Positions 49,542-59,173 of a DNA stretch of 64,000 nt are shown here, piece by piece. Numbering within the stretch: the first letter of the stretch is position 1; the number at the start of each line of letters is the position of its first letter. The DNA lies in NCBI RefSeq assembly GCF_004005995.1, contig NZ_CP034767.1, positions 2,046,001 to 2,110,000 of the forward strand. Reading direction: 5' to 3'. The DNA is from Devosia sp. 1566 (lineage in GTDB: Bacteria > Pseudomonadota > Alphaproteobacteria > Rhizobiales > Devosiaceae). The position numbers were made by a program, and so were the translations under genes. The notes under the pieces are model-generated. The model did not search any database, was not told where the DNA came from, and saw nothing but the letters and a program-made list of their open reading frames with translations.

Positions 49542-51026
49542 TCAATGGCCCAGCATGCGTTCCATCGCACCGGGCTGGTCATGCTCGGCGAACTTGTCCA
49601 TGATCGTGGCGCTCGCCTCATTCATGCCGACCAGTTCGACTTCTGCTCCATTCCGGCGCAGCTTCAGCACCGCCATGTCGATCGCCCCAACTCCGGTCAG
49701 GTCCCAGATATGAGCGCGGCTGACATCGATTCGCGCCCGCGCGAGCTTCTCCTTGAAGTCGAACGCGGCGAGGAAATCGTCAGCTGACGCAAAGAAGAGC
49801 TGCCCCTCAACGAGATAGCGGCGTTCCTGCCCGTCAGGCGACAGGGTCGAGCTCACCCGGAAAAATTGCGCGACCTTCCAGGCGAAAAAGATCCCCGACA
49901 GCAGCACGCCCACCCCCACCCCGAAGGCTAGGTTGTGAGTCCAGAGCACCGTTATCACCGTCGCCAGCATCACGATGCTCGACCGCCGCGGATGGGAGCG
50001 CAGATTGTTGAGCGAGGCCCAGCTGAACGTGCCGACCGAAACCATGATCATGATGGCCACGAGCGCCGGCATGGGGATGAGCCCCACCACATCGCCCAGC
50101 ACCAGCAGCAAGAACAGCAGGAACGCACCGGCCACGAAGGTCGACAGCCGCCCGCGTCCACCCGAGCGGACATTGATCACTGACTGCCCGATCATCGCGC
50201 AACCCGCCATGCCGCCAAATAGGCCCGAAGCAATATTGGCGAGGCCCTGCCCCACCGACTCGCGGTTCTTGTCGCTGGTGGTGTCGGTCATCCCATCAAC
50301 GATGGAGGCGGTCAGCAGGCTTTCCAGCAGCCCCACAGCAGCTACCCCGGCCGAGTACGGCAGGATGATCCACAAGGTCTCGAGCGTCAGCGGCACATTG
50401 GGCAGCAACAGGCTGGGCAGTGCGGACGGCAACTCGCCAAGATTGGCGACGGTGCGTACATCAACTCCCAGCGCCAGCGACACCGCCGTCAGCACGAGGA
50501 TGCACACTAGCGGCGATGGAATGGCTTTGGTCACCCGCGGAAACAGGTAAATGATCGCCAGCCCCGCCGCAATCATCGCATAGGTCTGCCACGACACCCC
50601 CATCAGCTCGGGTAGCTGTGCCATGAAGATCAGGATTGCCAGCGCATTGACGAAGCCCGTCATCACCGAGCGCGACACGAACTTCATCAGATACCCGACC
50701 CGGGCGTAGCCCGCGAGGATCTGGAGCATGCCGGCCAGCAGCGTGGCCGCCAGCAGATAGTCCAGCCCGTGCTCGCGTACCAGCGTTCCCATGAGCACGG
50801 CTGTTGCGGCCGTGGCGGCGGAGATCATGGCGGGTCGCCCCCCGGCAAAGGAGATGACGATGGCGATCACCACGGAGGCATAAAGCCCAACCTTGGGGTC
50901 TACCCCCGCGATGATCGAAAAGCCGATCGCCTCGGGAATAAGGGCAAGAGCGACAACAATGCCCGCAAGCACATCGCCACGGATGTTGGAAAGCCAGTCA
51001 CGGCGCAGAGTTTGGGTAAAAGTCAT
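49542..51026 (-). CDS. SulP-family inorganic anion transporter with STAS domain
   Basis: A 494-residue membrane protein. It begins [46 protein letters not shown], the SulP opening signature. About twelve to fourteen segments follow, with [29 protein letters not shown] in the middle. The C-terminal STAS domain (about 405-490) has [17 protein letters not shown] and [12 protein letters not shown]. Family members carry sulfate, bicarbonate or other anions. No carbonic anhydrase or sulfur gene adjoins to choose between them. I took the ATG at 51026; the frame runs to 51173. Confidence 0.88.
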   Translation of the reverse strand: MTFTQTLRRDWLSNIRGDVLAGIVVALALIPEAIGFSIIAGVDPKVGLYASVVIAIVISFAGGRPAMISAATAATAVLMGTLVREHGLDYLLAATLLAGMLQILAGYARVGYLMKFVSRSVMTGFVNALAILIFMAQLPELMGVSWQTYAMIAAGLAIIYLFPRVTKAIPSPLVCILVLTAVSLALGVDVRTVANLGELPSALPSLLLPNVPLTLETLWIILPYSAGVAAVGLLESLLTASIVDGMTDTTSDKNRESVGQGLANIASGLFGGMAGCAMIGQSVINVRSGGRGRLSTFVAGAFLLFLLLVLGDVVGLIPMPALVAIMIMVSVGTFSWASLNNLRSHPRRSSIVMLATVITVLWTHNLAFGVGVGVLLSGIFFAWKVAQFFRVSSTLSPDGQERRYLVEGQLFFASADDFLAAFDFKEKLARARIDVSRAHIWDLTGVGAIDMAVLKLRRNGAEVELVGMNEASATIMDKFAEHDQPGAMERMLGH

Positions 51027-51245
51027 GATGGTCCAGGCTGCGCTGGCCCTGTCGCAAGGCGAACAAGGCAAAGCAGTTCTTGCTGGATTGTCTGGCGGAT
51101 CGGCGGCCAGAAGAGCCACCCGGATTTGCACCGGGTCCGATGAATGCTGCGCTTGTGCAGAAGTCGCCAGCAAAAATCAAGCCGCCGGCAGCACCCGCTC
51201 TGCGCTTAAGCGAGCACCCGCCAACAACGCCCGTCCACCATTGAG

Positions 51246-51698
51246 CTAGCTGCGTGCCAGTGTCGCATTATAGTAGCGCTCGTCATCGCTGACTTCTTTG
51301 CCAACCCAGCCCGGCAGGGCAATCTTCTGGTCGTCGCTGTCGAGCTCGATCTCGGCCAACACCAGCCCCTGGTGTCGCCCCTCGAACACGTCAACTTCCC
51401 AGGTCAGCCCGTCATGGGGCACGTGGTAGCGTCGCTTTTCCAGCACCTGCGGCTGCGCCATCAGCAGCAGCTCGCGCGCGTCCTCGATCGGGATGGGGTA
51501 CTCATATTCCGGCCGCACGAGGCCCGCGACCTTGCCCTTGAGCGTGATGACCGCCTCGCGGTCGTCGAAACTGCGCACCCGCACCGTGGCCTTGGCATTG
51601 GTCGACAAATAACCCTGCCGGATAAGTCGCCCCTCGTCGGCCAGGCTGCGCCACTCGTCCGATCGCACGAGGAACTTGCGTTCGATCTCTTGCCCCAC
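51246..51698 (-). CDS. CYTH-domain protein (triphosphate tunnel metalloenzyme)
   Basis: A 150-residue CYTH protein: EIERKFLV (the E-x-E-x-K signature) at residues 4-11, then [48 protein letters not shown], and [25 protein letters not shown]. The pattern of Arg/Lys and Glu residues lining a beta-barrel tunnel fits inorganic triphosphatase activity. The GTG at 51698 with AAGGGG upstream is the likely start; it lies two bases from the stop of the CHAD gene, so the pair is coupled. In many bacteria the two domains are fused in one protein. Confidence 0.87.
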   Translation of the reverse strand: MGQEIERKFLVRSDEWRSLADEGRLIRQGYLSTNAKATVRVRSFDDREAVITLKGKVAGLVRPEYEYPIPIEDARELLLMAQPQVLEKRRYHVPHDGLTWEVDVFEGRHQGLVLAEIELDSDDQKIALPGWVGKEVSDDERYYNATLARS

Positions 51699-51699
51699 C

Positions 51700-52572
51700 T
51701 CAATGCCCCTTCTTGGCCAACGCCCAATATTGCCCCAGCCGGCCCACCAGCGCACCCGGCTTTTCCGCGCCCAGTTGGCGGCCAAGGGCAATCGCTTCCT
51801 GCCCAAGATGATCGCGCCGTTGCCGGATCGTGATCAGGATCGAGGGCACGCTTGGATCCGAAAGCCCGCCGACAAAGTCCTCGAGAACCGTGAGGTCATG
51901 GTGGCTCCCCAAGGTGGTTTCGAGCTCGGCAACCCCTGCCCGATAGGGCTTGGTCATGGCTGGGGCACAGGCACTGAGCAGGCTCAGATGATGCCAGAAA
52001 TACTTGGCCGCCTTGCGCCATTCGTGAAACTGCACGGGATCGTCGCTGGTAGCAGCCGCTTCCATGCCCTGGCGCATCCGCCGGTAGTTGTCATGCAGAC
52101 CCTGGGCCAGACTATCGAAGCCATGCCCGCGCACGCTCCAATTGGGAATGCGCTCGCGTAAAGCCACGAACCGCGCACTGAACTCATCGGCAAGGGCTTC
52201 CGGGTCGCCCTGCTCGCCAGCCGCCTCATTATTGGCCTGCAGCAAGGCCCGCACCGCGCTGATCGGTAGATTAATGTCGTCTTCCCGCAGGCTTTCCAGC
52301 GTCTTGATCATCACCGCCGCATCGCGGTTCCCCGCCAGACCATTAGCGGCCTCGCGCACTGCGGCATTCTCCTGGGCGAAATGCTTGAACCTGGGCTTGA
52401 TCAGGCGCAGCAGCCCACGCAGCTTCTTGCAGCGCTTGCGCAGCGAGTGAATCGTCTCGTCAGGATCGGAAAGGTCCTTGGCCTCCGCGAGCGCAGCTTC
52501 CACCTGCTCCAGTGCAATACGGCGAACGCCGGCACCGGCTCCCTCTTCGCGTGGTTGAAACTTGAAACCCAA
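51700..52572 (-). CDS. CHAD-domain protein
   Basis: A 290-residue all-helical protein. IHSLRKRCKKLRGLLRLIKPRF and FHEWRKAAKYFWHHLSLL are the two conserved-histidine helices (H-x-x-R-K-x2-K) of the CHAD domain, which binds polyphosphate through basic surfaces. The TTG at 52572 is chosen because AAAGGAG sits seven bases upstream, and the first residues (LGFKFQPREEGAGAG) match the CHAD start in CYTH-CHAD proteins; the frame extends to 52683. Together with the downstream CYTH gene it probably acts on or binds polyphosphate. Confidence 0.85.
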   Translation of the reverse strand: MGFKFQPREEGAGAGVRRIALEQVEAALAEAKDLSDPDETIHSLRKRCKKLRGLLRLIKPRFKHFAQENAAVREAANGLAGNRDAAVMIKTLESLREDDINLPISAVRALLQANNEAAGEQGDPEALADEFSARFVALRERIPNWSVRGHGFDSLAQGLHDNYRRMRQGMEAAATSDDPVQFHEWRKAAKYFWHHLSLLSACAPAMTKPYRAGVAELETTLGSHHDLTVLEDFVGGLSDPSVPSILITIRQRRDHLGQEAIALGRQLGAEKPGALVGRLGQYWALAKKGH

Positions 52573-52690
52573 GACTGCGCTCCTTTGCTTGATTGCAGGA
52601 TCAAGCACGACCCCACTGTCATAGTTCCACAGCCGGCAATGCCGCGAGCAGACCCTTTGACGACCTCTCACCGCGTGCCGCAAAACAGTA

Positions 52691-52720
52691 GAGGCCGCCC
52701 AATGGGCGGCCTCTGAAATT
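52691..52720 (-). terminator. Terminator behind the CsbD gene
   Basis: GAGGCCGCCC (52691-52700) and GGGCGGCCTC (52704-52713) form a perfect 10-bp stem with a 3-base loop. On the minus strand it is followed by TACTGTTTTG, a moderate T-tract. Confidence 0.7.
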
Positions 52721-52737
52721 CGTTACGGCAAAACGTG

Positions 52738-52920
52738 CTACTTTTTAAGCATGTCCCGGGCGGCTTCTTTCACCTCGCCGACCTTCTGCTGGACTTTGCC
52801 CTGCGTCTTGTCAGCCTTGCCTTCGGCCTGGAGACGTTCGTCGCCAGTCAGCCCGCCAACGGCGTCCTTGATCGCGCCCTTGGCCTGGTTACCGGCGCCC
52901 TTTGCTTCGTCTTTATGCAT
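52738..52920 (-). CDS. CsbD-family stress-response protein
   Basis: A 60-residue, highly charged protein: HKDEAKGAGNQAKGAIKDAVG, then LTGDERLQAEGKADKTQGKVQ and KVGEVKEAARDML, the CsbD repeat pattern. Such proteins accumulate under general stress and have no known enzymatic role. The ATG at 52920 follows AAAGGAG closely, and a hairpin terminator lies downstream, so it is an independent transcription unit. Confidence 0.88.
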   Translation of the reverse strand: MHKDEAKGAGNQAKGAIKDAVGGLTGDERLQAEGKADKTQGKVQQKVGEVKEAARDMLKK

Positions 52921-52998
52921 CGAAAGCTCCTTTGGTTGGTGTTGTTTAATAAACGGTACGCCGCCCACATGGTTCCGCAATGCGCTGTCCTGTCGGCT

Positions 52999-53703
52999 AT
53001 GCCTGCACCTCAGGACCTGCTAGATCGCGCCATGCCCGGTCCAATGCCCACCCTCCTCAACTACCACCCGCCCGTCGAGCCCTATCTGTCGGTTATCCAT
53101 GTGGATGACGACATCTTGGTGCTCGATAAACCGAGCGGCTTGCTCAGCGTGCCGGGCAAAGACCCATCCTTGTGGGACTGCCTAGAGTACCGGGCGCGTC
53201 AAACCTGGCCGACCGCCGGCATGTGCCATCGCCTCGACAAGGACACGTCCGGCGTTCTCGTGATGGCGCTCAACAAGCGCGCCCATGGCCGTATCGGCTC
53301 GCAGTTTGAGCACCGGCAAACCAAGAAGAGCTATGTTGCGCGCGTGAGCGGCTTCATCGAAGCCGATACCGGCCTGGTTGACCTGCCGCTCGCCACGGAT
53401 TGGGACAACAAGCCGCGCCAGCGTGTCGACCATGAGAATGGCCGGCCGGCGCAAACCGAATGGACCGTGCTGGAGCGCGAAGCCGCGGCCACCCGGGTGC
53501 GCCTGCATCCACTGACCGGCCGCACCCACCAGCTGCGGGTTCACATGATGGCCGTCGGCCACGTAATCTTGGGAGATGCGTTCTACGCCGGCCCGGAAGA
53601 TTTCGCCGCCGCCGATCGCCTGCAACTGCACGCCGCGGAACTGGGCTTCACCCATCCCACCACCGGCGAGTTCATTCTGTTTCAGGCACCCGTGCCGTTC
53701 TGA
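52999..53703 (+). CDS. rluA: RluA-family pseudouridine synthase
   Basis: About 234 residues. The catalytic block is MCHRLDKDTSGVLVMAL, with the invariant Asp in HRLD. VLDKPSGLLSVPG precedes it, and LVDLPLATDWDNKPRQRVDHENGRPAQTEW and LTGRTHQLRVHMMAVGHVILGDAFYA follow. The short form without S4 domain and the DLPLxxDW segment match RluA, which modifies 23S rRNA U746 and tRNA U32. The start is uncertain (ATG at 52999, 53032 or 53044; none with a good ribosome site). Confidence 0.9.
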   Translation: MPAPQDLLDRAMPGPMPTLLNYHPPVEPYLSVIHVDDDILVLDKPSGLLSVPGKDPSLWDCLEYRARQTWPTAGMCHRLDKDTSGVLVMALNKRAHGRIGSQFEHRQTKKSYVARVSGFIEADTGLVDLPLATDWDNKPRQRVDHENGRPAQTEWTVLEREAAATRVRLHPLTGRTHQLRVHMMAVGHVILGDAFYAGPEDFAAADRLQLHAAELGFTHPTTGEFILFQAPVPF

Positions 53704-53984
53704 TCCCCACCCAGATAGCGCAGCTGGATGCGGTGAAACAGATGGCCCGGCTTCATGCTGTCGAGCCAGCGCCGGAACGCATCGAGATCGGCAAAGCCCG
53801 CCCGCTGCGCATCGGCGAGGGTCACGTTGGCCGGGTCCATCTCATCCATCGCGTCGATGGAAAGGATGCCAATCTTGGTCTTGAGCGTGCCGCCGGCCCG
53901 GACGGTCGGCCGGCTCCAGCGCCGAAACACCAAGTCGACCTTGCCAGCCTTGATGTCCTCGAGCAGTTCGCGTTTGAGCAGCAC
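53682..53984 (-). CDS. ASCH-like small protein
   Basis: A 100-residue protein reading LLKRELLEDIKAGKVDLVFRRWSRPTVRAGGTLKT, VGILSID in its slightly altered form IGILSIDAMDEM, and then DAQRAGFADLDAFRRWL. This resembles the ASCH/PUA-like fold found in RNA-binding or nucleotide-modification proteins. The match is judged by eye from the basic KAG..R..R.P pattern, so I am only moderately sure. It overlaps the end of rluA by 22 bp on the opposite strand and lies 2 bp behind the ridA-family gene. Confidence 0.6.
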   Translation of the reverse strand: MLLKRELLEDIKAGKVDLVFRRWSRPTVRAGGTLKTKIGILSIDAMDEMDPANVTLADAQRAGFADLDAFRRWLDSMKPGHLFHRIQLRYLGGDQNGTGA

Positions 53985-53986
53985 GG

Positions 53987-54364
53987 CTAGCTCAGCACTG
54001 CAGTAGCAAGGAGCTCGACGCGCAAGCCCTCGGCGAGCAGTTCCTTGACCACCACCGTCGCGCGCACGGGATAAGGCGGCTGGAAGTGCCGGACATAGGC
54101 GTGGTTCATGCCTGCCGCATCGGCCTTGTCGATCAGAAACACCTGCACCTGCACGATATCGGCCAGTGTGCCCCCTGCCGCTCGCATGGCGATCTCGAGA
54201 TTGCCGATGGCGCGCTCGGTTTGCACCTCGATATCGCCGCTGACGATTTCACCGGTTGCCGGGTCTTCAGCCACGGCCACAAGCCAAATCTGTTTGCCGG
54301 CGCGTACCGCATCGTTCACGGGAGCCGAAGAAGGCGCAATGCCGGTTTCAATTCGTTCAAACAT
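53987..54364 (-). CDS. RidA-family enamine/imine deaminase
   Basis: A 125-residue protein of the YjgF/YER057c/UK114 family. The conserved YPVRATVVVKELLAEGLRVEL carries the arginine that binds the carboxylate of 2-aminoacrylate-type substrates. Also visible are the ERAIGNLEIAMRAAGGTLADIVQVQVFLID helix and strand. Members hydrolyse reactive enamines made by PLP enzymes; a subgroup acts elsewhere in catabolism. The gene is read away from the tRNA and leads into the ASCH-like gene. Confidence 0.87.
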   Translation of the reverse strand: MFERIETGIAPSSAPVNDAVRAGKQIWLVAVAEDPATGEIVSGDIEVQTERAIGNLEIAMRAAGGTLADIVQVQVFLIDKADAAGMNHAYVRHFQPPYPVRATVVVKELLAEGLRVELLATAVLS

Positions 54365-54377
54365 GACTGTCCAGTTC

Positions 54378-54463
54378 TGGTGCGGGCGGCGGGACTCGAA
54401 CCCGCACGGGGATACCCCCTCCGGATTTTAAGTCCGGTGTGTCTACCATTCCACCACGCCCGC
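54378..54463 (-). tRNA. tRNA-Leu (anticodon TAA)
   Basis: Read on the minus strand from 54463: acceptor stem GCGGGCG pairs with CGCCCGC at the 3' end. The anticodon arm is CCGGA-CTTAAAA-TCCGG with anticodon TAA, then comes a long type II variable arm, and the T arm GCGGG-TTCGAGT-CCCGC. A CCA end is encoded (TGG at 54378-54380 on the plus strand). It lies between gpt and the ridA-family gene, on the same strand as both. Confidence 0.95.
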
Positions 54464-54494
54464 GTTCGGGTTCCAGCAGTGCCGAAACTCGTGC

Positions 54495-55010
54495 TTAGTC
54501 GGTGCCGCCGCTGATCGGGGCGACATAGGCCACGTCCAGATCCCACGGGAAGAAGATCCAGGTGTCCTGGCTGACTTCAGTGATGAAAGTATCAACCAGC
54601 TCGCGGCCCATCGGCTTGGCATAAACGGTCGCAAAATGCGCCCCTGGCAGCATGTCGCGCACGGCGCGCGCCGTATTGCCGGTATCCACCAGGTCGTCCA
54701 CAATCAGCACCTTGCCGCCGCCCTGCGCCATCTCGATGATCTGCGGCGCAATGGGCTTGAGCACCTTCACCGAACCCTTGTTCTGGTGATCGTAGGATTT
54801 CACCGAAACCGATTCCACCACACGGATATTGAGTTCGCGCGCCGCAATGGTCGCTGGCACCAGCCCGCCACGAGCGATGGCCACCACCGCGTCGAAATTC
54901 CCCATCCCCATCAGGCGCCATGCCAGGGCGCGACTATCCCGATGGAACTGGTCCCAGGTGACGGGGAAATTCTTCTGGTAAGGGTTGCTCAAATCGATCT
55001 CCATACGCAT
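54495..55010 (-). CDS. gpt: Xanthine (guanine) phosphoribosyltransferase
   Basis: A 171-residue purine salvage enzyme that converts xanthine, guanine and, weakly, hypoxanthine to nucleotides with PRPP. It has [18 protein letters not shown] near the start, [29 protein letters not shown], the PRPP-binding loop [20 protein letters not shown], and the C-terminal [21 protein letters not shown], very similar to E. coli Gpt along the whole length. The ATG at 55004 is an alternative start. It lies upstream of tRNA-Leu by about 30 bp and may be cotranscribed with it. Confidence 0.93.
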   Translation of the reverse strand: MRMEIDLSNPYQKNFPVTWDQFHRDSRALAWRLMGMGNFDAVVAIARGGLVPATIAARELNIRVVESVSVKSYDHQNKGSVKVLKPIAPQIIEMAQGGGKVLIVDDLVDTGNTARAVRDMLPGAHFATVYAKPMGRELVDTFITEVSQDTWIFFPWDLDVAYVAPISGGTD

Positions 55011-55072
55011 CCGAGGCCAGGGAGGCGCTCGAAAGCCGTCGCTTCCTTAGCAAACCTGGGGTGCAACGCCAA

Positions 55073-55840
55073 TCAGTCTTGCGGCGCGTCCACACCCGCG
55101 GCGCGATGTGCCGCATCCACCATGGCGCGCACTTTCTCGGTCGCCTCAGCCAGCCTTTGCGCATCCGACGAGCGCAGCACCAGCTCGGTCATCACCCGGC
55201 CATGCCCCATCTGCGGATAGGAGCCCATCTTCACATCGGGATACTGCGCCTGCAATTCGCCCAAGGGTCCACCAACCGTACCCTCGCCCACCGCCGCCCG
55301 CACCGTCTCCGACAAGACGCGCTTGCCGCCCTGGAGCGTCGGCGCCAAAGCCTCGAGCATGGCGCGCATGATGATCGGCACCCCTGCCATCACATGCACA
55401 TTGCCGATGCGGAATCCTGGCGCGGCGCTCACGCTGTTGACGATGAGGTCGGCGCCCTCGGGAATGCGCGCCATGCGCAGCCGCGCTTCGTTGACCTCGG
55501 TCCCGGTTTCGCGCCAGCGCGCTTCGAGCATCGCTCGGGCATCGGGGTTGATCGGCAGCGCGACCCCGAAAGCCTTGGCGATGGCATCGGCGGTGATATC
55601 GTCATGCGTCGGCCCGATGCCGCCGGTCGTGAACACGTAGGTGTAGCGCGAGCGCAGCGCGTTCACCGCCGCAATGATGTCGTCGGTGTCATCGCTGACC
55701 ACCCGCACTTCCTTGAGCTCGATCCCCAGATCGGTGCAGAAATCGGCGGTCGCGCCGATATTGACGTCCTTGGTGCGGCCCGAAAGAATCTCATCGCCAA
55801 TCACCAGAAGCCCGGCGGTCACGGAAGCTGCGCTCGACAT
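55073..55840 (-). CDS. CinA-like molybdopterin-binding (MoCF) domain protein
   Basis: A 255-residue protein of the short CinA N-terminal type: AGLLVIGDEILSGRTKDVN, VSDDTDDIIAAVNAL, and VFTTGGIGPTHDDITADAIAKAFG, the MoaB/Mog signature of the MPT-binding fold. The C-terminal amidase domain of full CinA (nicotinamide-nucleotide amidohydrolase) is missing. Stand-alone N-terminal domains are common in alphaproteobacteria and have been linked to ADP-ribose pyrophosphatase activity. It is divergent from map. Confidence 0.87.
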   Translation of the reverse strand: MSSAASVTAGLLVIGDEILSGRTKDVNIGATADFCTDLGIELKEVRVVSDDTDDIIAAVNALRSRYTYVFTTGGIGPTHDDITADAIAKAFGVALPINPDARAMLEARWRETGTEVNEARLRMARIPEGADLIVNSVSAAPGFRIGNVHVMAGVPIIMRAMLEALAPTLQGGKRVLSETVRAAVGEGTVGGPLGELQAQYPDVKMGSYPQMGHGRVMTELVLRSSDAQRLAEATEKVRAMVDAAHRAAGVDAPQD

Positions 55841-55969
55841 GGGAAATCAACCTGTTATTGCCCCCCAGCAATGCCCCGCGCCATCAGGTGCGTCAAGCCA
55901 ACACGCAGTGAGCGTTGGCTCTTCCAATCACCCGATTGGACGATTATCTTTGCCCCTTAGCCGGAGAGC

Positions 55970-56809
55970 ATGATGATTACCTATGTCGATGCCGAAACCA
56001 AGGGCCGCCGCACGCCAGGCGTTATTCCGCTGCACGGACCGGAAGGCTTTGAGGGCATGCGCAAGGCCGGCCAGCTGACCGCGCGCGCCCTCGACATTCT
56101 CACCGAATATGTCGAGCCGGGCGTGCCCACCGCCACGCTCGACCGCATTGCCTATGAGTTCGCGCGCGACAATGGCGCGATGCCCGCAACCCTGTTCTAC
56201 AAGGGCTTCCGCCACTCGCTGTGCACCTCCATCAACCATGTCGTGTGCCACGGCATTCCCGATGAGCGCCCGCTCAAGGAAGGCGACATCGTCAATATTG
56301 ACCTGACGCTGATTGTGGACGGTTGGTACGGCGATTCCAGCCGCATGTATCCGGTGGGCGAAATTTCGCGCAAGGCCGAGCGGCTAATCGAAGTCACCTA
56401 TCAAAGCCTTGAAGCTGGCCTTGCGGCCGCCAAGCCGGGCAACACCACCGGCGATATCGGCGCTGCCATCCAGACCCTGGCAGAAGGCGAGCGCACCAGC
56501 GTGGTGCGCGACTTCGTGGGGCATGGCGTTGGCAAGCTCTTTCACGACGAGCCCAATATCCTCCATTTCGGCCAGCCCGGCACCGGTGTGCCCCTCAAGC
56601 CCGGCATGATCTTCACCATCGAGCCGATGCTCAATCTGGGCCGGCCGCACGTCAAGATTCTCTCCGATGGCTGGACCGCGGTCACCCGCGACCGCACCCT
56701 GTCCTCGCAATGCGAGCACTCCATTGGCATCACCGAAACCGGACATGAGATTTTCACGACCTCCCCGGCCGGCCTGTTCAATCCTCTGGCCGCACGACAA
56801 GCCGCATGA
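55970..56809 (+). CDS. map: Methionine aminopeptidase type I
   Basis: A 279-residue MetAP that removes the initiator methionine from nascent proteins. Metal-ligand motifs are all present: [19 protein letters not shown] (two Asp), [20 protein letters not shown] (His), IFTIEPML (Glu) and [13 protein letters not shown] (Glu). [14 protein letters not shown] carries the substrate-side histidine. The N-terminal 30 residues are longer than in E. coli MetAP. It overlaps radC by 4 bp (ATGA). Confidence 0.95.
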   Translation: MMITYVDAETKGRRTPGVIPLHGPEGFEGMRKAGQLTARALDILTEYVEPGVPTATLDRIAYEFARDNGAMPATLFYKGFRHSLCTSINHVVCHGIPDERPLKEGDIVNIDLTLIVDGWYGDSSRMYPVGEISRKAERLIEVTYQSLEAGLAAAKPGNTTGDIGAAIQTLAEGERTSVVRDFVGHGVGKLFHDEPNILHFGQPGTGVPLKPGMIFTIEPMLNLGRPHVKILSDGWTAVTRDRTLSSQCEHSIGITETGHEIFTTSPAGLFNPLAARQAA

Positions 56810-57588
56810 CCAAGAGGCGGGGCGAGGAGTTCGACGAAGCCAGTTTCCTAGTCGCCGACACTCCTGCCCCCAACGATCAGGCTTCGGTGGCTCCTGCCAA
56901 AAGTGGCGCGCCCACGTCCGATCACTCTGGTCATCGCAAACGACTGAGGGACCGTTTTCTCAAAGTCGGGGGCGATGCCTTCGAGGACTACGAACTGCTG
57001 GAGCTGGCCCTGCACCTGGTCATCCCGCAAAAGGACACCAAGCCGCTGGCAAAGCAGTTGCTGAAGGAGTTCGGGTCTTTTTCGGGCGTGTTCGCTGCCA
57101 GCGAAGCGCGCCTGCGCAACATTGACGGGCTTGGAGAAACCTCGGTGGCCAATCTCAAGGTCATCCAGGCCGTCGCCGCCCGTTTCGGCCGCGACCGGAT
57201 CGCCGTGGAAAAGCCGATCCTGTCCTCTTGGTCCCAGCTGATCGACTACTGCACCACCCAGATGGCCTTCGAGAGCATCGAGCAGTTCCGCATCCTCTTC
57301 CTCGACAAAAAGAACCGGCTGATTGCCGACGAGGTGCAGCAAACCGGCACCGTCGATCACACTCCGGTCTACCCGCGCGAAGTGATCAAGCGCTCGCTCG
57401 AACTAGGCGCCACGGCGCTGATCTTGCTCCACAACCACCCGTCGGGCGACCCGTCGCCCTCTTCGGCCGATGTGCGCATGACCCGCGAAATCGCGGATAT
57501 AGCCAAGCCGCTCGGCATCACGCTGCACGACCATCTCGTGATCGGCAAGAACGGCCACGCCTCGCTGCGCGCGCTCAAGCTGATCTGA
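56806..57588 (+). CDS. radC: RadC-family JAB-domain protein
   Basis: A 260-residue protein with an N-terminal helix-hairpin-helix region ([19 protein letters not shown]) and a C-terminal JAB/MPN metalloprotease-like domain. The metal motif is [22 protein letters not shown], and [15 protein letters not shown] closes the domain. Despite the name, the role in DNA repair is doubtful. The gene is coupled to map in an ATGA overlap, a pairing common in Rhizobiales. The 40 N-terminal residues are low-complexity and variable. Confidence 0.92.
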   Translation: MTKRRGEEFDEASFLVADTPAPNDQASVAPAKSGAPTSDHSGHRKRLRDRFLKVGGDAFEDYELLELALHLVIPQKDTKPLAKQLLKEFGSFSGVFAASEARLRNIDGLGETSVANLKVIQAVAARFGRDRIAVEKPILSSWSQLIDYCTTQMAFESIEQFRILFLDKKNRLIADEVQQTGTVDHTPVYPREVIKRSLELGATALILLHNHPSGDPSPSSADVRMTREIADIAKPLGITLHDHLVIGKNGHASLRALKLI

Positions 57589-57590
57589 GC

Positions 57591-58325
57591 CTAGCCGAAG
57601 GTCGCCAGCACCGGGAAGGTCTCGAGAAACCAGAACGAGATGCGGGTGAAATTGCCCGTGAGGAACAGCACCCCGGTCACGATCAGCAAAGCGCCCATCA
57701 CCCGCTCCACTGTGTGCAGGTGCTTCTTGAAGCCGTTAAAGAACGTCAGGAACGGCCCGATAGCAATGCCGGCCAGGAAAAACGGCACACCGAGTCCAAG
57801 AGAATATAGCCCGAGCAGCGATGCGCCCTCCCAGGCCGTGTCCCGGCTCGCCGCCACAGACAGCACTGCAGCCAGCACCGGCCCAATACACGGGGTCCAT
57901 CCGATCGCAAAGGCTAGGCCCAACAGGAACCCGCCCAGCGGACCGCTGGCAACGCCCGGCCCCTGATGGCGCACCTGCCGATCCAGCAAGGCGATCCGGT
58001 ACACGCCCAGGAAATGCAGCCCCATGGCGATGATCAGGAGGCCGGCCAGCGGCGTGAGGATCGGCAACGCCTGCCGGAACACCTGCCCAAACGCCGTGGC
58101 GGTGGCGCCCAGCGCAATGAACACGACGCTAAACCCAAGGATGAAAAACACCGAAGTGCCCATCACCCGCCGCTGCAGCGCCCCCGCGCCACCCTCTTCG
58201 GCCCGCAGCTGGTCGAAACTGGCGCCGCTCATATAGGTCAGATAGGGCGGAACAAGCGGCAGCACGCATGGACTGAGAAAACTCAGCACCCCGGCGCCAA
58301 ACACCATCGGCAGCGAAAACTCCAC
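57591..58325 (-). CDS. ccdA: Cytochrome c biogenesis protein CcdA
   Basis: A 244-residue inner-membrane protein with six segments. The paired redox cysteines sit in SFLSPCVLPLVPPYLTYMSG and AFAIGWTPCIGPVLAAV, the CcdA/DsbD-beta signatures, so electrons from cytoplasmic thioredoxin can be carried to the periplasm. The size is typical of CcdA rather than full DsbD. No thioredoxin-like or ccm genes lie nearby. It is convergent with radC with a 2-bp gap. Confidence 0.92.
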   Translation of the reverse strand: MEFSLPMVFGAGVLSFLSPCVLPLVPPYLTYMSGASFDQLRAEEGGAGALQRRVMGTSVFFILGFSVVFIALGATATAFGQVFRQALPILTPLAGLLIIAMGLHFLGVYRIALLDRQVRHQGPGVASGPLGGFLLGLAFAIGWTPCIGPVLAAVLSVAASRDTAWEGASLLGLYSLGLGVPFFLAGIAIGPFLTFFNGFKKHLHTVERVMGALLIVTGVLFLTGNFTRISFWFLETFPVLATFG

Positions 58326-58495
58326 AACACAGCTCCGTTGATCGCGACCCTGTGTAGCGCGTCACCCGCACAAAGCAACCGCCACACCGCCGCATCGCCC
58401 CCTTGTGAAACCCGCGCCCGCACCACGCACTGCCTTGTCGGCGTCGTGCCCCTTATGTAGAGCAAAGGCTTCTCCTGCGGCAAAAGGCCAGCCTC

Positions 58496-59173
58496 ATGAC
58501 CCAACCCATCCGCATCGCTCCGTCCATCCTCTCGGCAGACTTTGCCCGGCTGGGCGAGGAAATCAGCGCCATCGATACGGCGGGGGCGGACTATATCCAT
58601 GTGGATGTGATGGACGGCCATTTCGTGCCCAACATCTCCTTTGGCCCCACCGTCATGGCTGCCATGCGTGCCCGCACCAAAAAGCCCTTCGACGTGCATC
58701 TGATGATCTCGCCGGTGGATGTTTATCTGCCCGCCTTTGCTGCGGCCGGAGCCGATATCATCACCGTCCATGCCGAAGCGGGCCCGCATCTTCATCGCAC
58801 GCTCCAGGCCATTCGTGGCCTTGGTGTAAAAGCAGGGGTTGCGATCAATCCCGGCACTCCGGTATCAGCCATTGAGCCCGTGCTCGACGATGTCGACCTG
58901 GTTCTTGTGATGAGCGTCAATCCCGGCTTTGGCGGGCAAAGCTTTATTCCCTCCACGCTTTCCCGCCTGCGCCAGGCCCGTGCCCTTATCGCCGGCCGCC
59001 CGATTGATTTGGAAGTGGATGGCGGCATTTCCGCCAACAATGCCCGCGCCGTGGCCGAAGCGGGCGCCAATGTCTTTGTTGCCGGTTCCTCCATCTATGG
59101 CGGCAACGATCCCTCCACCTATGCCGCGCGCATTGCCGCCATCCGCGACGCGGCCACAACACTCAGTGTCTGA
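58496..59173 (+). CDS. rpe: Ribulose-phosphate 3-epimerase
   Basis: A 225-residue TIM-barrel enzyme of the pentose phosphate and Calvin pathways. It has [63 protein letters not shown] and [12 protein letters not shown]: the metal ligands (H, D, H, D) are all present. It is the first gene of an rpe-fosX-purB-hydrolase operon; the next gene starts within its last codons. The promoter should be in the 170 bp shared with divergent ccdA. Confidence 0.95.
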   Translation: MTQPIRIAPSILSADFARLGEEISAIDTAGADYIHVDVMDGHFVPNISFGPTVMAAMRARTKKPFDVHLMISPVDVYLPAFAAAGADIITVHAEAGPHLHRTLQAIRGLGVKAGVAINPGTPVSAIEPVLDDVDLVLVMSVNPGFGGQSFIPSTLSRLRQARALIAGRPIDLEVDGGISANNARAVAEAGANVFVAGSSIYGGNDPSTYAARIAAIRDAATTLSV

